A stretch of 16,293 bases of DNA from Bacteriovoracaceae bacterium (GCA_023954595.1 JAGSHJ010000023.1:1-16293); one strand, 5' to 3'; counted from the stretch's first letter, positions 7,387 through 14,640 are shown. Translations and numbers: made by a program. Notes: a model not told the origin generated them from the sequence alone.

Positions 7387-8098
7387 CCTTACCATCGATG
7401 GTGGCAACACCCTCGTAAAATACGCACTATTTAATTCTAATGATGAATTAATTGAAAAGGTTGACGGTGCGATAGAGTCTCTAGTTCAAAAGCACAACTT
7501 AACCAAGCTAAACACAGTTTGTGCAAGTGTGAATGTTGCCAGAGCAAGAAAAGAGCTTGATGGCTTCAAGTGCTATAATGTTTGTGACTTTTTCAACAAC
7601 AATAAATTTCTCGAAATGCCCGTCTTTTATAGTGAAACTCTTGGAGTTGATCGCTTAATACTCGCTTATCTATTTTTTGATAACAATCGATCTAGCGCAT
7701 TAGTTGATAGCGGAACCTACACAACAGTAGATCTTGTTAATGCTGATGGATTTCAGGGCGGACATATCCTTCCAGGTCTTGGCCTTTTGGCAGACTCCTA
7801 CTCTTTTGGGTTTAATTTAGATAAACATAGGCCAAAGGAGATGGAACTCACTAAGGAGCTTCTTCCAAAAACCTCATTTAATGCGATGTCCAGTGGGCTA
7901 ATGCATACTTTTATTGACCCCATCAGGTCAATATTGGACAGCATTGCCTTTGATAATGTCTATTTCACAGGTGGAAATGGAGAAAAGCTGCATAATGAGC
8001 TTAAAAACCACCAATTTCAACAAAGCGCGTCCATACTTTTTGACTCTGATCTGATACACAAGGCCTTACTAAAGTTTCTTAAAAGGGTTAACGAGTGA
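7373..8098 (+). CDS. coaX: Type III pantothenate kinase
   Basis: CoaX phosphorylates pantothenate to 4'-phosphopantothenate in the cytoplasm. The 241-residue product is of the ASKHA fold, with the phosphate-binding IDGGNTLVK (8-16), ETLGVDRL with Asp93 as likely catalytic base, VDSGTYTTVDLV (111-122), GGHILPGLGLLADS (129-142) and the C-terminal TGGNGEKL. Type III enzymes are known not to be feedback-inhibited by CoA. The start is GTG at 7373, which overlaps the panB stop by 14 bases; no ATG lies near the conserved N terminus. It shares GTGA with coaBC. It is slightly shorter than typical members (about 255), with no missing core motif. Confidence 0.95.
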   Translation: MAKFSLTIDGGNTLVKYALFNSNDELIEKVDGAIESLVQKHNLTKLNTVCASVNVARARKELDGFKCYNVCDFFNNNKFLEMPVFYSETLGVDRLILAYLFFDNNRSSALVDSGTYTTVDLVNADGFQGGHILPGLGLLADSYSFGFNLDKHRPKEMELTKELLPKTSFNAMSSGLMHTFIDPIRSILDSIAFDNVYFTGGNGEKLHNELKNHQFQQSASILFDSDLIHKALLKFLKRVNE

Positions 8099-9300
8099 AG
8101 ATACTGCTGGGAGTCTGTGGTTCAATATCCGCTTATAAGTCGTTGGATATTTGCAGACAACTTTTCAAAGATGGACACGAAGTCAAAGTCGTTCTTACAA
8201 AGGGTGCGCTGGAATTCGTTCGGCCTCAAGTATTTAAGTACTTGGGAGCACAAGAAGTCTTTAGCCCTGAAGATGACTTTAATCCTCATGCGATAAAAGA
8301 CAGATCAGTCTTACATATCGATTTATCAAAATGGGCCCAAAGAATTTTAATTGCACCAGCAAGTGCAAACACATTAGCAAAGCTTTCTGCGGGAATGTGT
8401 GACGACCTGTTAAGTAGTATATTTCTAGCAAGTCCTAACACCCCTTGTGTCATTTTCCCGGCAATGAATACGAACATGCTGAAGCATCCACTGACAAAAA
8501 ACAATTTTGATCGTCTAGAGGGTCTGGAAAATGTTTTCATCCACCCTACTAAAGAAGGTCTACTAGCATGTGGTGATGAGGGCGAGGGTAAACTTGCAGA
8601 TGTCGAACTGATAGCACAAGTAGTACCAGTTATAAGTTTTACTAAGACAAATAAAAGGATTTTGATCACTACAGGTGCCACAATCGCCCCCCTAGATCCG
8701 GTTAGGTTCTTAACTAACCCTTCTTCAGGTAAAACAGGTTATGAACTGGCAAAGTCCTACCTTAGCAATGGTAATGAAGTAACTTTAATTGCAGGGCGCA
8801 ATAGTTGCCCACAAATAGATTATTTATCACAGTTGCCTAATGCAAAAGTCATACGTGTCTCAACGACAGCACAGGTATTTGAGCTTGTAAAAGAGCTCTT
8901 TGACAAGCACGACCTATATATTTCAAGTGCAGCATTGAGTGATATTCAATTTGAGCAAAGCTCAGTGAAGCTTAAAAAAGATCAGTTCCAAGACAAACTA
9001 AGTATCTCTAAAGCGCCAGATGTTCTCAAAGAGATGTTAAAGCGCAAAACGACTCAAAAAATAATTGGCTTTGCAGCTGAGACAAATAACAACATTGAAA
9101 CTTTTGAAAAGAAGTGGAAAGACAAACCGGTAGATGTCTTAGTTGGCAATATTGTTGCCGCCAATCATGACTCTGAATCGATTGGTTTTGGAACCAATGT
9201 GAATACCTATACCATTTTAAAAGAAGGAAGGCTTTTTTTCACAGGACCCTTGGCCAAAGCCGAGTTGGCCGAGAAAATTGAACAGGCCTTAAAAGACTAA
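8095..9300 (+). CDS. coaBC: Bifunctional phosphopantothenoylcysteine decarboxylase/synthetase
   Basis: The protein joins cysteine to 4'-phosphopantothenate and then decarboxylates the product to 4'-phosphopantetheine. The N-terminal FMN-dependent CoaC part (1-180) has GVCGSISAYKS, catalytic His74 in LHIDLSKWA, IAPASANTLAKLSAGMCDDLL, PAMNTNM with Asn125, and Cys159 in LLACGDEGEGKL. The CoaB part (187-401) starts with ITTGATIAPLDPVRFLTNPS, then AALSDIQ with the nearby KLKK, SISKAPDVLKEM, GFAAET and GNIVAANHDSESIGFG. The 401-residue length is typical of the fused enzyme. The GTG start at 8095 has AAGGG about 8 bases upstream and overlaps the coaX stop as GTGA. The stop overlaps the panC start by one base (TAATG). 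Confidence 0.96.
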   Translation: MKILLGVCGSISAYKSLDICRQLFKDGHEVKVVLTKGALEFVRPQVFKYLGAQEVFSPEDDFNPHAIKDRSVLHIDLSKWAQRILIAPASANTLAKLSAGMCDDLLSSIFLASPNTPCVIFPAMNTNMLKHPLTKNNFDRLEGLENVFIHPTKEGLLACGDEGEGKLADVELIAQVVPVISFTKTNKRILITTGATIAPLDPVRFLTNPSSGKTGYELAKSYLSNGNEVTLIAGRNSCPQIDYLSQLPNAKVIRVSTTAQVFELVKELFDKHDLYISSAALSDIQFEQSSVKLKKDQFQDKLSISKAPDVLKEMLKRKTTQKIIGFAAETNNNIETFEKKWKDKPVDVLVGNIVAANHDSESIGFGTNVNTYTILKEGRLFFTGPLAKAELAEKIEQALKD

Positions 9301-10163
9301 TGCTTTATTTTTGCTCAACACTAGAAGAATATAAGAACTTAAAATCAAAACTCAAATCAAAAAAAGTTGGACTTGTTCCAACTATGGGAAACCTGCATGA
9401 AGGCCATATGAGTTTGGTCGAGAGAAGTTTATCTCAAAATGATCTAACAGTGGTTTCAATATTTGTTAACCCAACACAGTTTGCTCGCGGTGAGGATTTT
9501 GATACCTACCCTAGAAGTCTTGAGCAAGACCTGCAAAAGATAGAAAAGAAACTCGCAAAACTTGGTGATAACAATAAGTCGGTAATTGCTTTTGCACCAA
9601 AAAACGATGAAGAAGTATATCCCAAAGGATTTAGCGAGCATATAAAAGCAGGCAAACTTGGAAAGATCCTCGAAGGAGAGCTAAGACCAGAACACTTTGA
9701 CGGTGTGGTTACTGTTGTTAAAAGGCTTTTTACAATGTTAGCTCCTGATAATGCCTACTTTGGAAAAAAAGATTTTCAGCAATTTACGCTTATAAAGCTT
9801 ATGACCGAAAAGGAAGGTCTAAAACTAAACCTTGAAGGTCTACAGACTGTTAGAGAATCCTCTGGACTGGCTATGTCCAGTAGAAATGGTTATCTAAGTA
9901 AAGACGAAAAGGAATTAGGACTTAACTTATATAAAAAGCTAAAAGAGCTTGAGCAGTTATTAAAAAAAGAAAAAAGTATCGAACTTGCTAGAGACCAAAT
10001 TAAGAAGACCCTAAAAGAGGATTCTTCTTTTAATTACCTAGATATTAGAAACGCAAATGACCTTACAGAGCTTAAGGATTTGAGTGTCCCGGTAGTCATC
10101 TTAGGCAACTATCAAGTTAACAAAGTTCGTCTTATAGACAACATGGAAGTGGAAGTTAAATGA
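9300..10163 (+). CDS. panC: Pantothenate synthetase
   Basis: PanC condenses pantoate with beta-alanine using ATP, through a pantoyl-adenylate. The 287-residue product shows the class I adenylyltransferase signature GLVPTMGNLHEGHMSLV with the HxGH histidines at 33 and 36. FVNPTQF, PEHFDGVVTVV, AYFGKKDFQQF and RESSGLAMSSRNGYLS (the KMSKS-like loop) follow. The C-terminal part is Lys/Glu-rich and more diverged but ends normally. The start shares TAATG with coaBC and the stop shares ATGA with hflX, so all three are translationally coupled. Beta-alanine must come from elsewhere, since no panD is in the window. Confidence 0.97.
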   Translation: MLYFCSTLEEYKNLKSKLKSKKVGLVPTMGNLHEGHMSLVERSLSQNDLTVVSIFVNPTQFARGEDFDTYPRSLEQDLQKIEKKLAKLGDNNKSVIAFAPKNDEEVYPKGFSEHIKAGKLGKILEGELRPEHFDGVVTVVKRLFTMLAPDNAYFGKKDFQQFTLIKLMTEKEGLKLNLEGLQTVRESSGLAMSSRNGYLSKDEKELGLNLYKKLKELEQLLKKEKSIELARDQIKKTLKEDSSFNYLDIRNANDLTELKDLSVPVVILGNYQVNKVRLIDNMEVEVK

Positions 10164-11479
10164 ACCCAGAAGATTATAAAGTAAAAATAGGCTCCAAGGC
10201 CGCACTAGTTAGTATTGTATGTGAGAGTTTTGAAAATCACGCAACTGAGCAAGAAACAGAAGCAGGGCTAACAGAACTTAGAGAGCTTTTGAGAACTCTA
10301 GGAATAGAAGCGGGCAAGTCTTATTGGCAAAAGCGCAAGCAACTTGATCCAGGAACTATGCTTGGGGTTGGTAAGCTTGAAGAGATTGCCGAAGAGGCCA
10401 AGGCAGACGATTGTCATTATTTAGTTTTTGACTTTGAACTAAGTGCTTCTCAAATTAGAAACATCCAAAAAATTACAGGCCTTGAAGTCATCGATAGAGT
10501 TCAGGTAATTCTAGAAATATTTGCGCACCATGCAAGAACAAGAGATGCAAAGATACAGATTGAAATCTCTAGACTTCAATACATGCTTCCTAGACTTCAA
10601 TCGCTATGGACTCACTTTACCAAGCAGCGTGGTGGTACATATCAAAAAGGTGAAGGTGAACAACAACTTGAGCTCGACAGACGTATCATTAGACGAAAGA
10701 TTGAAACGTTTAAAAAGCAACTTGAAGAAATAGCAAAGTCTAGAGAGCAGCAAAAGAAAAGAAGGCAAAACCAGGCCGTCACTGCAGCACTTGTTGGTTA
10801 CACCAACGCAGGTAAATCAAGTTTAATGAACAAGCTCTGCAAAGTAGATGTACTTTCAGAAGATATGTTATTTGCAACACTGGACTCAACCTACAGGACC
10901 CTGAACCCAGACACCAAACCACCAATGATTTTAATTGATACGGTTGGCTTTATTCAAAATCTTCCAAGTACTTTAGTACAAGGTTTTAAAACAACTCTTG
11001 AGTCTGCTATGGAAGCAGATCTCTTGATCATTGTTTGTGACCTTTCGGATCCAAACTATAAAAAGCATCTTAAAGTAACTCAAGAAACCTTGAGTGAGTT
11101 AAATCTAGAAGGTAAAGATCAAATAATTGTCTTCACTAAAAAAGATAAAGTTAAAGATCCCTTCCTACCAAAAATAGCGTTAAGAAACTTTAAGGCAAGT
11201 TTTCTAGTATCGTCATTTAATGAGGAAGACATCAACAACCTTCGCCAATACATTGTAGATTACTTTTTGGCCAAGCAAGAACACTTTGATTTGTTTATCC
11301 CTTATGAGGATGGAAATGCCCACTCAAAGGTGCTTGGCAACTGCAACGTAATGAAAACTGTTAATCACGAATCTGGAATTTTTTATAGAATTAAAGTTCC
11401 TGATTTTATTTTTCATCGCTTAAATCTTAAAAAATATATTCTTGCTCCTGATGATCCTCGTGCAAACGAACTTCAGTAA
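10160..11479 (+). CDS. hflX: Ribosome-associated GTPase HflX
   Basis: HflX binds the ribosome and is known in other bacteria to split stalled or heat-damaged 70S particles. The 439-residue product has the HflX N-terminal domain (about 1-140; LDPGTMLGVGKLEEI and FDFELSASQIRNIQ). A Gly/Glu linker helix region (RGGTYQKGEGEQQLELDRR) is of the EGE-type variant rather than GPGE. The GTPase domain has G1 GYTNAGKSS (213-221), G3 DTVGF (260-264) and G4 TKKD (326-329; Thr replaces the usual Asn). A C-terminal domain ends the protein. The ATG overlaps the panC stop as ATGA, making it the last gene of the CoA operon. No clear terminator follows. Confidence 0.95.
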   Translation: MNPEDYKVKIGSKAALVSIVCESFENHATEQETEAGLTELRELLRTLGIEAGKSYWQKRKQLDPGTMLGVGKLEEIAEEAKADDCHYLVFDFELSASQIRNIQKITGLEVIDRVQVILEIFAHHARTRDAKIQIEISRLQYMLPRLQSLWTHFTKQRGGTYQKGEGEQQLELDRRIIRRKIETFKKQLEEIAKSREQQKKRRQNQAVTAALVGYTNAGKSSLMNKLCKVDVLSEDMLFATLDSTYRTLNPDTKPPMILIDTVGFIQNLPSTLVQGFKTTLESAMEADLLIIVCDLSDPNYKKHLKVTQETLSELNLEGKDQIIVFTKKDKVKDPFLPKIALRNFKASFLVSSFNEEDINNLRQYIVDYFLAKQEHFDLFIPYEDGNAHSKVLGNCNVMKTVNHESGIFYRIKVPDFIFHRLNLKKYILAPDDPRANELQ

Positions 11480-11519
11480 GCTAAATTTTTTTGGTTAATA
11501 AAAAATCAACTTAAAACTG

Positions 11520-11548
11520 TTGTAAAATCGCGTAGAATTCCTTATTGT
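11520..11548 (+). promoter_or_regulatory. Possible promoter of the DnaA-domain-I-like gene
   Basis: TTGTAA (11520-11525) and TATTGT (11543-11548) are 17 bases apart, each matching four of six consensus bases. They would start transcription about 28 bases before the ATG at 11583. The gene has its own ribosome binding site, AAAAGGT (11567-11573), 9 bases upstream. The 103 bases between hflX and this gene otherwise show only AT-rich sequence and no clear terminator. Confidence 0.4.
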
Positions 11549-11582
11549 CGTACACCCTGTTCACACAAAAGGTTCGACTTCA

Positions 11583-11954
11583 ATGGGCTACAATACCAAA
11601 CAAGCTGAAAGCAGATTAAAGAGAAGCATCAATCATAGATTGAAAGAAATTCTCAACACAGAAAAAGATAATCCTGTTTTAAAAGCAAGACAGTCTTGGG
11701 GAATTGTATCTGAGCAGCTTCGATTTATTCTTGGTGATGAAGTTCATCGTCAGTGGTTTCAAAAAACAAAACCTCTTGTTCTAAACAACAAAATCTTATT
11801 GCTTCAAACTCAATCAGTTTTTGCTGCACAATGGATTAATACACATTATCAAGAATTGGTGGAGAATCTTCTAAAGTCTCAGGACAGAAACTTGTCTTGT
11901 TTTTTTATTTCGCCGAAGAAGGTTAATCAAAAATCCCGCTTCTGTAGTAAATAG
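11583..11954 (+). CDS. Stand-alone DnaA domain I-like protein
   Basis: The 123-residue product looks like the N-terminal domain of the replication initiator DnaA with nothing after it. Residues 38-112 follow the DnaA_N pattern: SWGIVSEQLRFIL, then WFQKTKPLVLNNKILLLQT, then SVFAAQWINTHYQELVENLL, then a final strand LSCFFIS where DnaA domain I ends. In DnaA this domain makes self-contacts and binds DnaB helicase and regulators such as DiaA or HobA. No AAA+ ATPase motifs or DNA-binding domain follow; the frame stops within 15 residues. A basic 35-residue extension precedes the domain. The gene is monocistronic with its own ribosome binding site. I infer that it could pair with full-length DnaA or its partners, but it may also be a reused fold. 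Confidence 0.65.
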   Translation: MGYNTKQAESRLKRSINHRLKEILNTEKDNPVLKARQSWGIVSEQLRFILGDEVHRQWFQKTKPLVLNNKILLLQTQSVFAAQWINTHYQELVENLLKSQDRNLSCFFISPKKVNQKSRFCSK

Positions 11955-12018
11955 TCACTGCAAAAAATGCAACAGTGAGTATTAAACCGAGAATACTAAA
12001 AATTTTATTTTTATCCAT
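11923..12018 (-). CDS. 31-residue single-pass membrane peptide
   Basis: This short gene is not obvious from length alone. It begins with ATG 12018, two bases after the stop codon (12023-12021) of the receiver-domain gene, an arrangement typical of translational coupling or re-initiation; no separate Shine-Dalgarno is seen. The product starts MDKNKIF, then has an uninterrupted hydrophobic helix (SILGLILTVAFFAVTIYY) and a short RSGIFD tail. Lys at 3 and 5 and Arg at 26 flank the membrane span. Its last 32 bases overlap, antisense, the 3' end of the DnaA-domain-I-like gene. Function is unknown; a small regulator or stabiliser of a membrane complex is only a guess. Coupling and composition argue against chance. 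Confidence 0.6.
   Translation of the reverse strand: MDKNKIFSILGLILTVAFFAVTIYYRSGIFD
11955..11997 (+). terminator. Two adjoining weak hairpins after the DnaA-domain-I-like gene
   Basis: TCACTG (11955-11960) pairs with CAGTGA (11973-11978), and AGTATT (11978-11983) pairs with AATACT (11992-11997). The second is followed by AAAAATTTTATTTTT. They begin right after the TAG stop of the + strand gene and could act as a weak terminator. They lie inside the antisense membrane-peptide gene and are AT-rich, so the call is uncertain. Confidence 0.35.
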
Positions 12019-12020
12019 AT

Positions 12021-12362
12021 CTATTTTACTAAAGAGCTAATCTCATCGATGAAGGTTTCAACCTTTATCGGCAGATTCATCTGAAAATCAAACCCTGTGG
12101 TTTCACTTTCACTCTTTTTCAGTAAAACAGTTTTAAATTGTGCTTGAGATGCTCTAAGTGATTCTTCAATTAAGGCCGTGTTGTTCTCTAGAGACACTTG
12201 GTCGATAATTACAAGCTCAGGAGAAAGGTCATCCAAAACGTAGCCGAAGTTCTCATTTACATCTGAGAGAGTGTAGCAATTGATACCGGCATCTGCGGTC
12301 ATTTTTAGCATGAGACGACAAACAAACTCATCGCGATAAATAAAAACTATTTGCTTTAACAT
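12021..12362 (-). CDS. Degenerate single-domain receiver-like protein
   Basis: The 113-residue product follows the CheY-like receiver layout: strand 1 QIVFIY, acidic pair Asp11-Glu12, strand 3 ELVIID with Asp54 as possible phosphate acceptor, strand 4 KTVLL, and a C-terminal LPIKVETFIDEISSLV. Two conserved positions are altered: the Thr/Ser after strand 4 reads Lys (LLKKSE) and the Lys of the KP motif is Leu (LPI). It may therefore not switch by normal phosphorylation. No output domain follows. I chose ATG 12362 because AGGG lies 5 bases upstream and strand 1 then begins at residue 4. The ATG at 12404 would add 14 residues with no visible ribosome binding site. The 31-codon membrane-peptide gene follows immediately, suggesting paired function. 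Confidence 0.65.
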   Translation of the reverse strand: MLKQIVFIYRDEFVCRLMLKMTADAGINCYTLSDVNENFGYVLDDLSPELVIIDQVSLENNTALIEESLRASQAQFKTVLLKKSESETTGFDFQMNLPIKVETFIDEISSLVK

Positions 12363-12391
12363 TTTTTCCCTAGATTGGCCTATGAGCGGCT

Positions 12392-12419
12392 TTGCATGAA
12401 CCATGTTATTCGTTATGAT
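12392..12419 (+). promoter_or_regulatory. Possible promoter of the small acidic-protein gene
   Basis: TATGAT (12414-12419) is a good -10 box. The -35 candidate TTGCAT (12392-12397) is weak, with a 16-base spacer. The inverted pair TTGCAT (12392-12397) and ATGCAA (12419-12424) flanks this segment and could be an operator. The divergent receiver gene starts at 12362. AAGGA (12440-12444) is the ribosome binding site for ATG 12451. Confidence 0.35.
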
Positions 12420-12450
12420 GCAATTATCACGTAGTAGCTAAGGAATCAAT

Positions 12451-12750
12451 ATGTCCAGTCCCCTTAAAGTAAAGATCATAGACACTCTTAGCGAGGAAAC
12501 TCTTTTTGAGTGTACAGTTGAGGAGATGGAGTCCGCTTATCAGCAAGCGGCACAGTATGAGGAGATGGGATTGGATGTAAAAATCATTGCTCCTTCCATA
12601 ACTCAAACTCTTACAAACACCTTAGGCATGTCTCATGACGAGGAAGAAGAGTATCAAAATAGCGTTGTTGCGGAGATGGAAGATCATGATGGATCTTGCT
12701 GCGCAGAGCCCTCTCAAATCCACGCAGGCGATCCAGACAAAGTACAATAG
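12451..12750 (+). CDS. Small acidic protein of unknown function
   Basis: I do not recognise this 99-residue protein. Residues 1-60 look like a compact alpha/beta unit: strand LKVKIID, then ETLFECTVEEMESAYQQAAQYEEMG as a helix, then strand LDVKIIAPSI. The remainder is acidic and probably flexible (HDEEEEYQNS, EMEDHDGS), with a vicinal Cys pair at 83-84 and a further Cys21. There is no signal peptide or membrane helix, so it is likely cytoplasmic. The AAGGA ribosome binding site 6 bases before ATG supports the start. It stands alone between the divergent receiver gene and the convergent btuB-type gene, and its stop codon directly abuts that of btuB. The Cys pair could bind metal or form a disulfide; nothing else supports a function. 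Confidence 0.7.
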   Translation: MSSPLKVKIIDTLSEETLFECTVEEMESAYQQAAQYEEMGLDVKIIAPSITQTLTNTLGMSHDEEEEYQNSVVAEMEDHDGSCCAEPSQIHAGDPDKVQ

Positions 12751-14508
12751 TTAATAGCTGTATTTTAGACGGCCATAGAATGTGACAGGTTGTGAGCTGT
12801 ATCCAAATACCTCATTATACTCTTCATCCAAGGCGTTCTCTACACCCAAGTTATAAATGATGTCTCCAGTGATTTTTTCATAATGGATATCTACAACTGA
12901 GTATGGACTAAGCTCTTTCTCAATTCCATTTACTCTGTCATAGCTTTTCCCGCTCCATACATAATCAACTCTCAGACTTTGGTTATTTTTAAAATCCTTT
13001 AAAATACCAACGCTTGCTTTTTGACTTGGGCGTCTTAACGCCTTATTCCCGTCAGCTGTTGTGAAGTTTGCCAAAAAGATTCCGGGTCTCAGGGTATAGC
13101 TTCCTAGAGATAACTCAGAATTGAGCTCAACTCCATAGCTTTCCAGCCAATCCGCATTCTCATACCCATCCCCAAACTCAATAACATCTGAAATATGAGT
13201 AAAAAATAAGCTTAGCTCCACTAGCTTTTTGAAGTTGTAATTTAAATCAACACTCTCACTACTCTCAGGCCTAAGCTCATTATTTCCAATTTTCAATGCT
13301 CCAATTGCTGGTGCATAAAGTTGGTAGAGTGATGGGGCCTTAAAACCTTTTTGTAAATTTATAGAAAATCGATGCTCACCAAAGTATTTCCCCACTCCAA
13401 CAGATGGTGAGAAGGCATCTTCATACTCAGTGTGAAAGCTTGTCCTTATTCCGTATTGTCCAAACCAGCTGCCATAATCATAATCACGAACAACAACTGC
13501 ACTCGTTAGTGCCGCGTATTTTTCATCAATGCCATCTTGAGAAAAGGTTTCACTTAAATTTTCAAGGCCAATCAGAAGTGATCCATCACTTAGCTTTCTA
13601 TTCCAAGTGAGTTCATTGGTGTACTCAGTTGCAGAGTATCCAAAGATAGTGCCACTTGATTTAGAAAAGCGATCCATCTTGTTCATCCCTAGTAGGTAGG
13701 AGAACTTGTCACTTTTGTGGGTGAAGCTTAATTTCTGAGAAAAGATTTGTTGAATCGATTTAGCATAATCTCCCCTAGCATCTTCCGGCACACCAGTAGT
13801 GAAGTTCACAGAGTCTGTTTCAACAAACTGATCCATTACTTTATATGTCCAATCCCCTTGAAGTTTGTCATTGAAGCTGTGGTAGAAATTTAGTGTGGCC
13901 CCTTTGTTTTCATACCCATCTTTTTCATCGCCACTTTCTGCAGCACTAATGCCGCTGGCCTTGTCATGAAATAAATGAGTATGAATTATTGAATTACCAG
14001 CGATAAAGGTATTATCCAGTTGTATACCATTGGAGTATCCGCCATTAATGCTTACATAATTTTTGGGGTTATTTTTTTTAGTTATGATATTCACAACACC
14101 GGCGATTGCCTCAGATCCATACAAAAGAGTTTGTGCGCCTTTTAGAACTTCAATCTTTTCTATATCCCCAACATTTAGCAAGGCTGCATTAAATGATTTA
14201 CCTATACTTGATGGATCGTTAACGCGTATTCCGTCGATTAAAACAAGAACATGACGGTCCTCACTTCCTCTTATTCTAATACTTGCCTGTTGCCCAGGAG
14301 CACCACTTTGATTAATCGACACACCCGGAAGTGATTCTAAAGAATCAAGTACCTTTTCATTTCCTGAGTGAGAGAACTCAGTAATGGACTCCACATCGGT
14401 TGTAAATTTATCTTGGTCAACTACTCTTTTGGAGCCAACAATTACGCTTTCCAATCTATGGGTCTGAGCATTGGCAAAAAGTGGCAGTAAGAAAAGGATG
14501 AACTTCAT
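12751..14508 (-). CDS. btuB: TonB-dependent cobalamin receptor, BtuB-type
   Basis: BtuB-type receptors bring vitamin B12 or related corrinoids across the outer membrane using TonB energy. The 585-residue product has a signal peptide (cleavage likely after Ala14, FANA-Q) and a TonB-box-like ESVIVGSKR at 20-28. A plug domain of about 110 residues has LESLPGVSINQSG, ASIRIRGSEDRHVLVLIDGIRV and LYGSEAIAGVVNIITKK. A beta-barrel of about 440 residues ends in an aromatic residue (YGRLKYSY), as barrel proteins do. Length is close to E. coli BtuB. Ligand identity rests mainly on the cobalamin riboswitch directly upstream. GGAGG lies 4 bases before the ATG. No btuFCD genes are in the window. A cobinamide or other corrinoid ligand cannot be excluded. 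Confidence 0.92.
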   Translation of the reverse strand: MKFILFLLPLFANAQTHRLESVIVGSKRVVDQDKFTTDVESITEFSHSGNEKVLDSLESLPGVSINQSGAPGQQASIRIRGSEDRHVLVLIDGIRVNDPSSIGKSFNAALLNVGDIEKIEVLKGAQTLLYGSEAIAGVVNIITKKNNPKNYVSINGGYSNGIQLDNTFIAGNSIIHTHLFHDKASGISAAESGDEKDGYENKGATLNFYHSFNDKLQGDWTYKVMDQFVETDSVNFTTGVPEDARGDYAKSIQQIFSQKLSFTHKSDKFSYLLGMNKMDRFSKSSGTIFGYSATEYTNELTWNRKLSDGSLLIGLENLSETFSQDGIDEKYAALTSAVVVRDYDYGSWFGQYGIRTSFHTEYEDAFSPSVGVGKYFGEHRFSINLQKGFKAPSLYQLYAPAIGALKIGNNELRPESSESVDLNYNFKKLVELSLFFTHISDVIEFGDGYENADWLESYGVELNSELSLGSYTLRPGIFLANFTTADGNKALRRPSQKASVGILKDFKNNQSLRVDYVWSGKSYDRVNGIEKELSPYSVVDIHYEKITGDIIYNLGVENALDEEYNEVFGYSSQPVTFYGRLKYSY

Positions 14509-14510
14509 GA

Positions 14511-14632
14511 AACCTCCGCGGGTAGTCCAAATGGTGCAAATATGTATCTGGCTTACCTAACTACTTAGGTTTTACAGTTGCGGGACAGCGTCGGAGTTTC
14601 ACCGAACTTCCACATTTGCGGACACTATGTTT
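14511..14632 (-). ncRNA. Cobalamin riboswitch in the btuB leader
   Basis: Read on the - strand, the leader has the family core: CGGTGAAACTCCG (14604-14592), GCTGTCCCGCAACTGTAA, then AGCCAGATAC. A 9-bp stem with one G-U pair closes the core (14619-14611 with 14544-14536). A hairpin with stem ACCTAA/TTAGGT shows GTAGT (14564-14560), complementary to ACTAC (14526-14522), the expected kissing contact. That ACTAC lies just before the GGAGG ribosome binding site (14517-14513), so adenosyl- or other cobalamin binding probably blocks translation of btuB. This is read from base patterns; no covariance search was run. Confidence 0.92.
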
Positions 14633-14640
14633 ATTAATAA

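Noticed and set aside
8286..8681. 131-codon open frame on the - strand inside coaBC
   Set aside because: It is antisense to conserved catalytic motifs of CoaC and has no ribosome binding site or recognisable product.
11480..11510. AT-rich pairing after hflX as an intrinsic terminator
   Set aside because: The possible stem is only A-T pairs without a GC core, so it would not be stable.
12392..12424. TTGCAT/ATGCAA inverted pair as a confirmed operator
   Set aside because: The arms are only six bases and the inner sequence is not symmetrical, so it is kept only as a possibility in the promoter entry.
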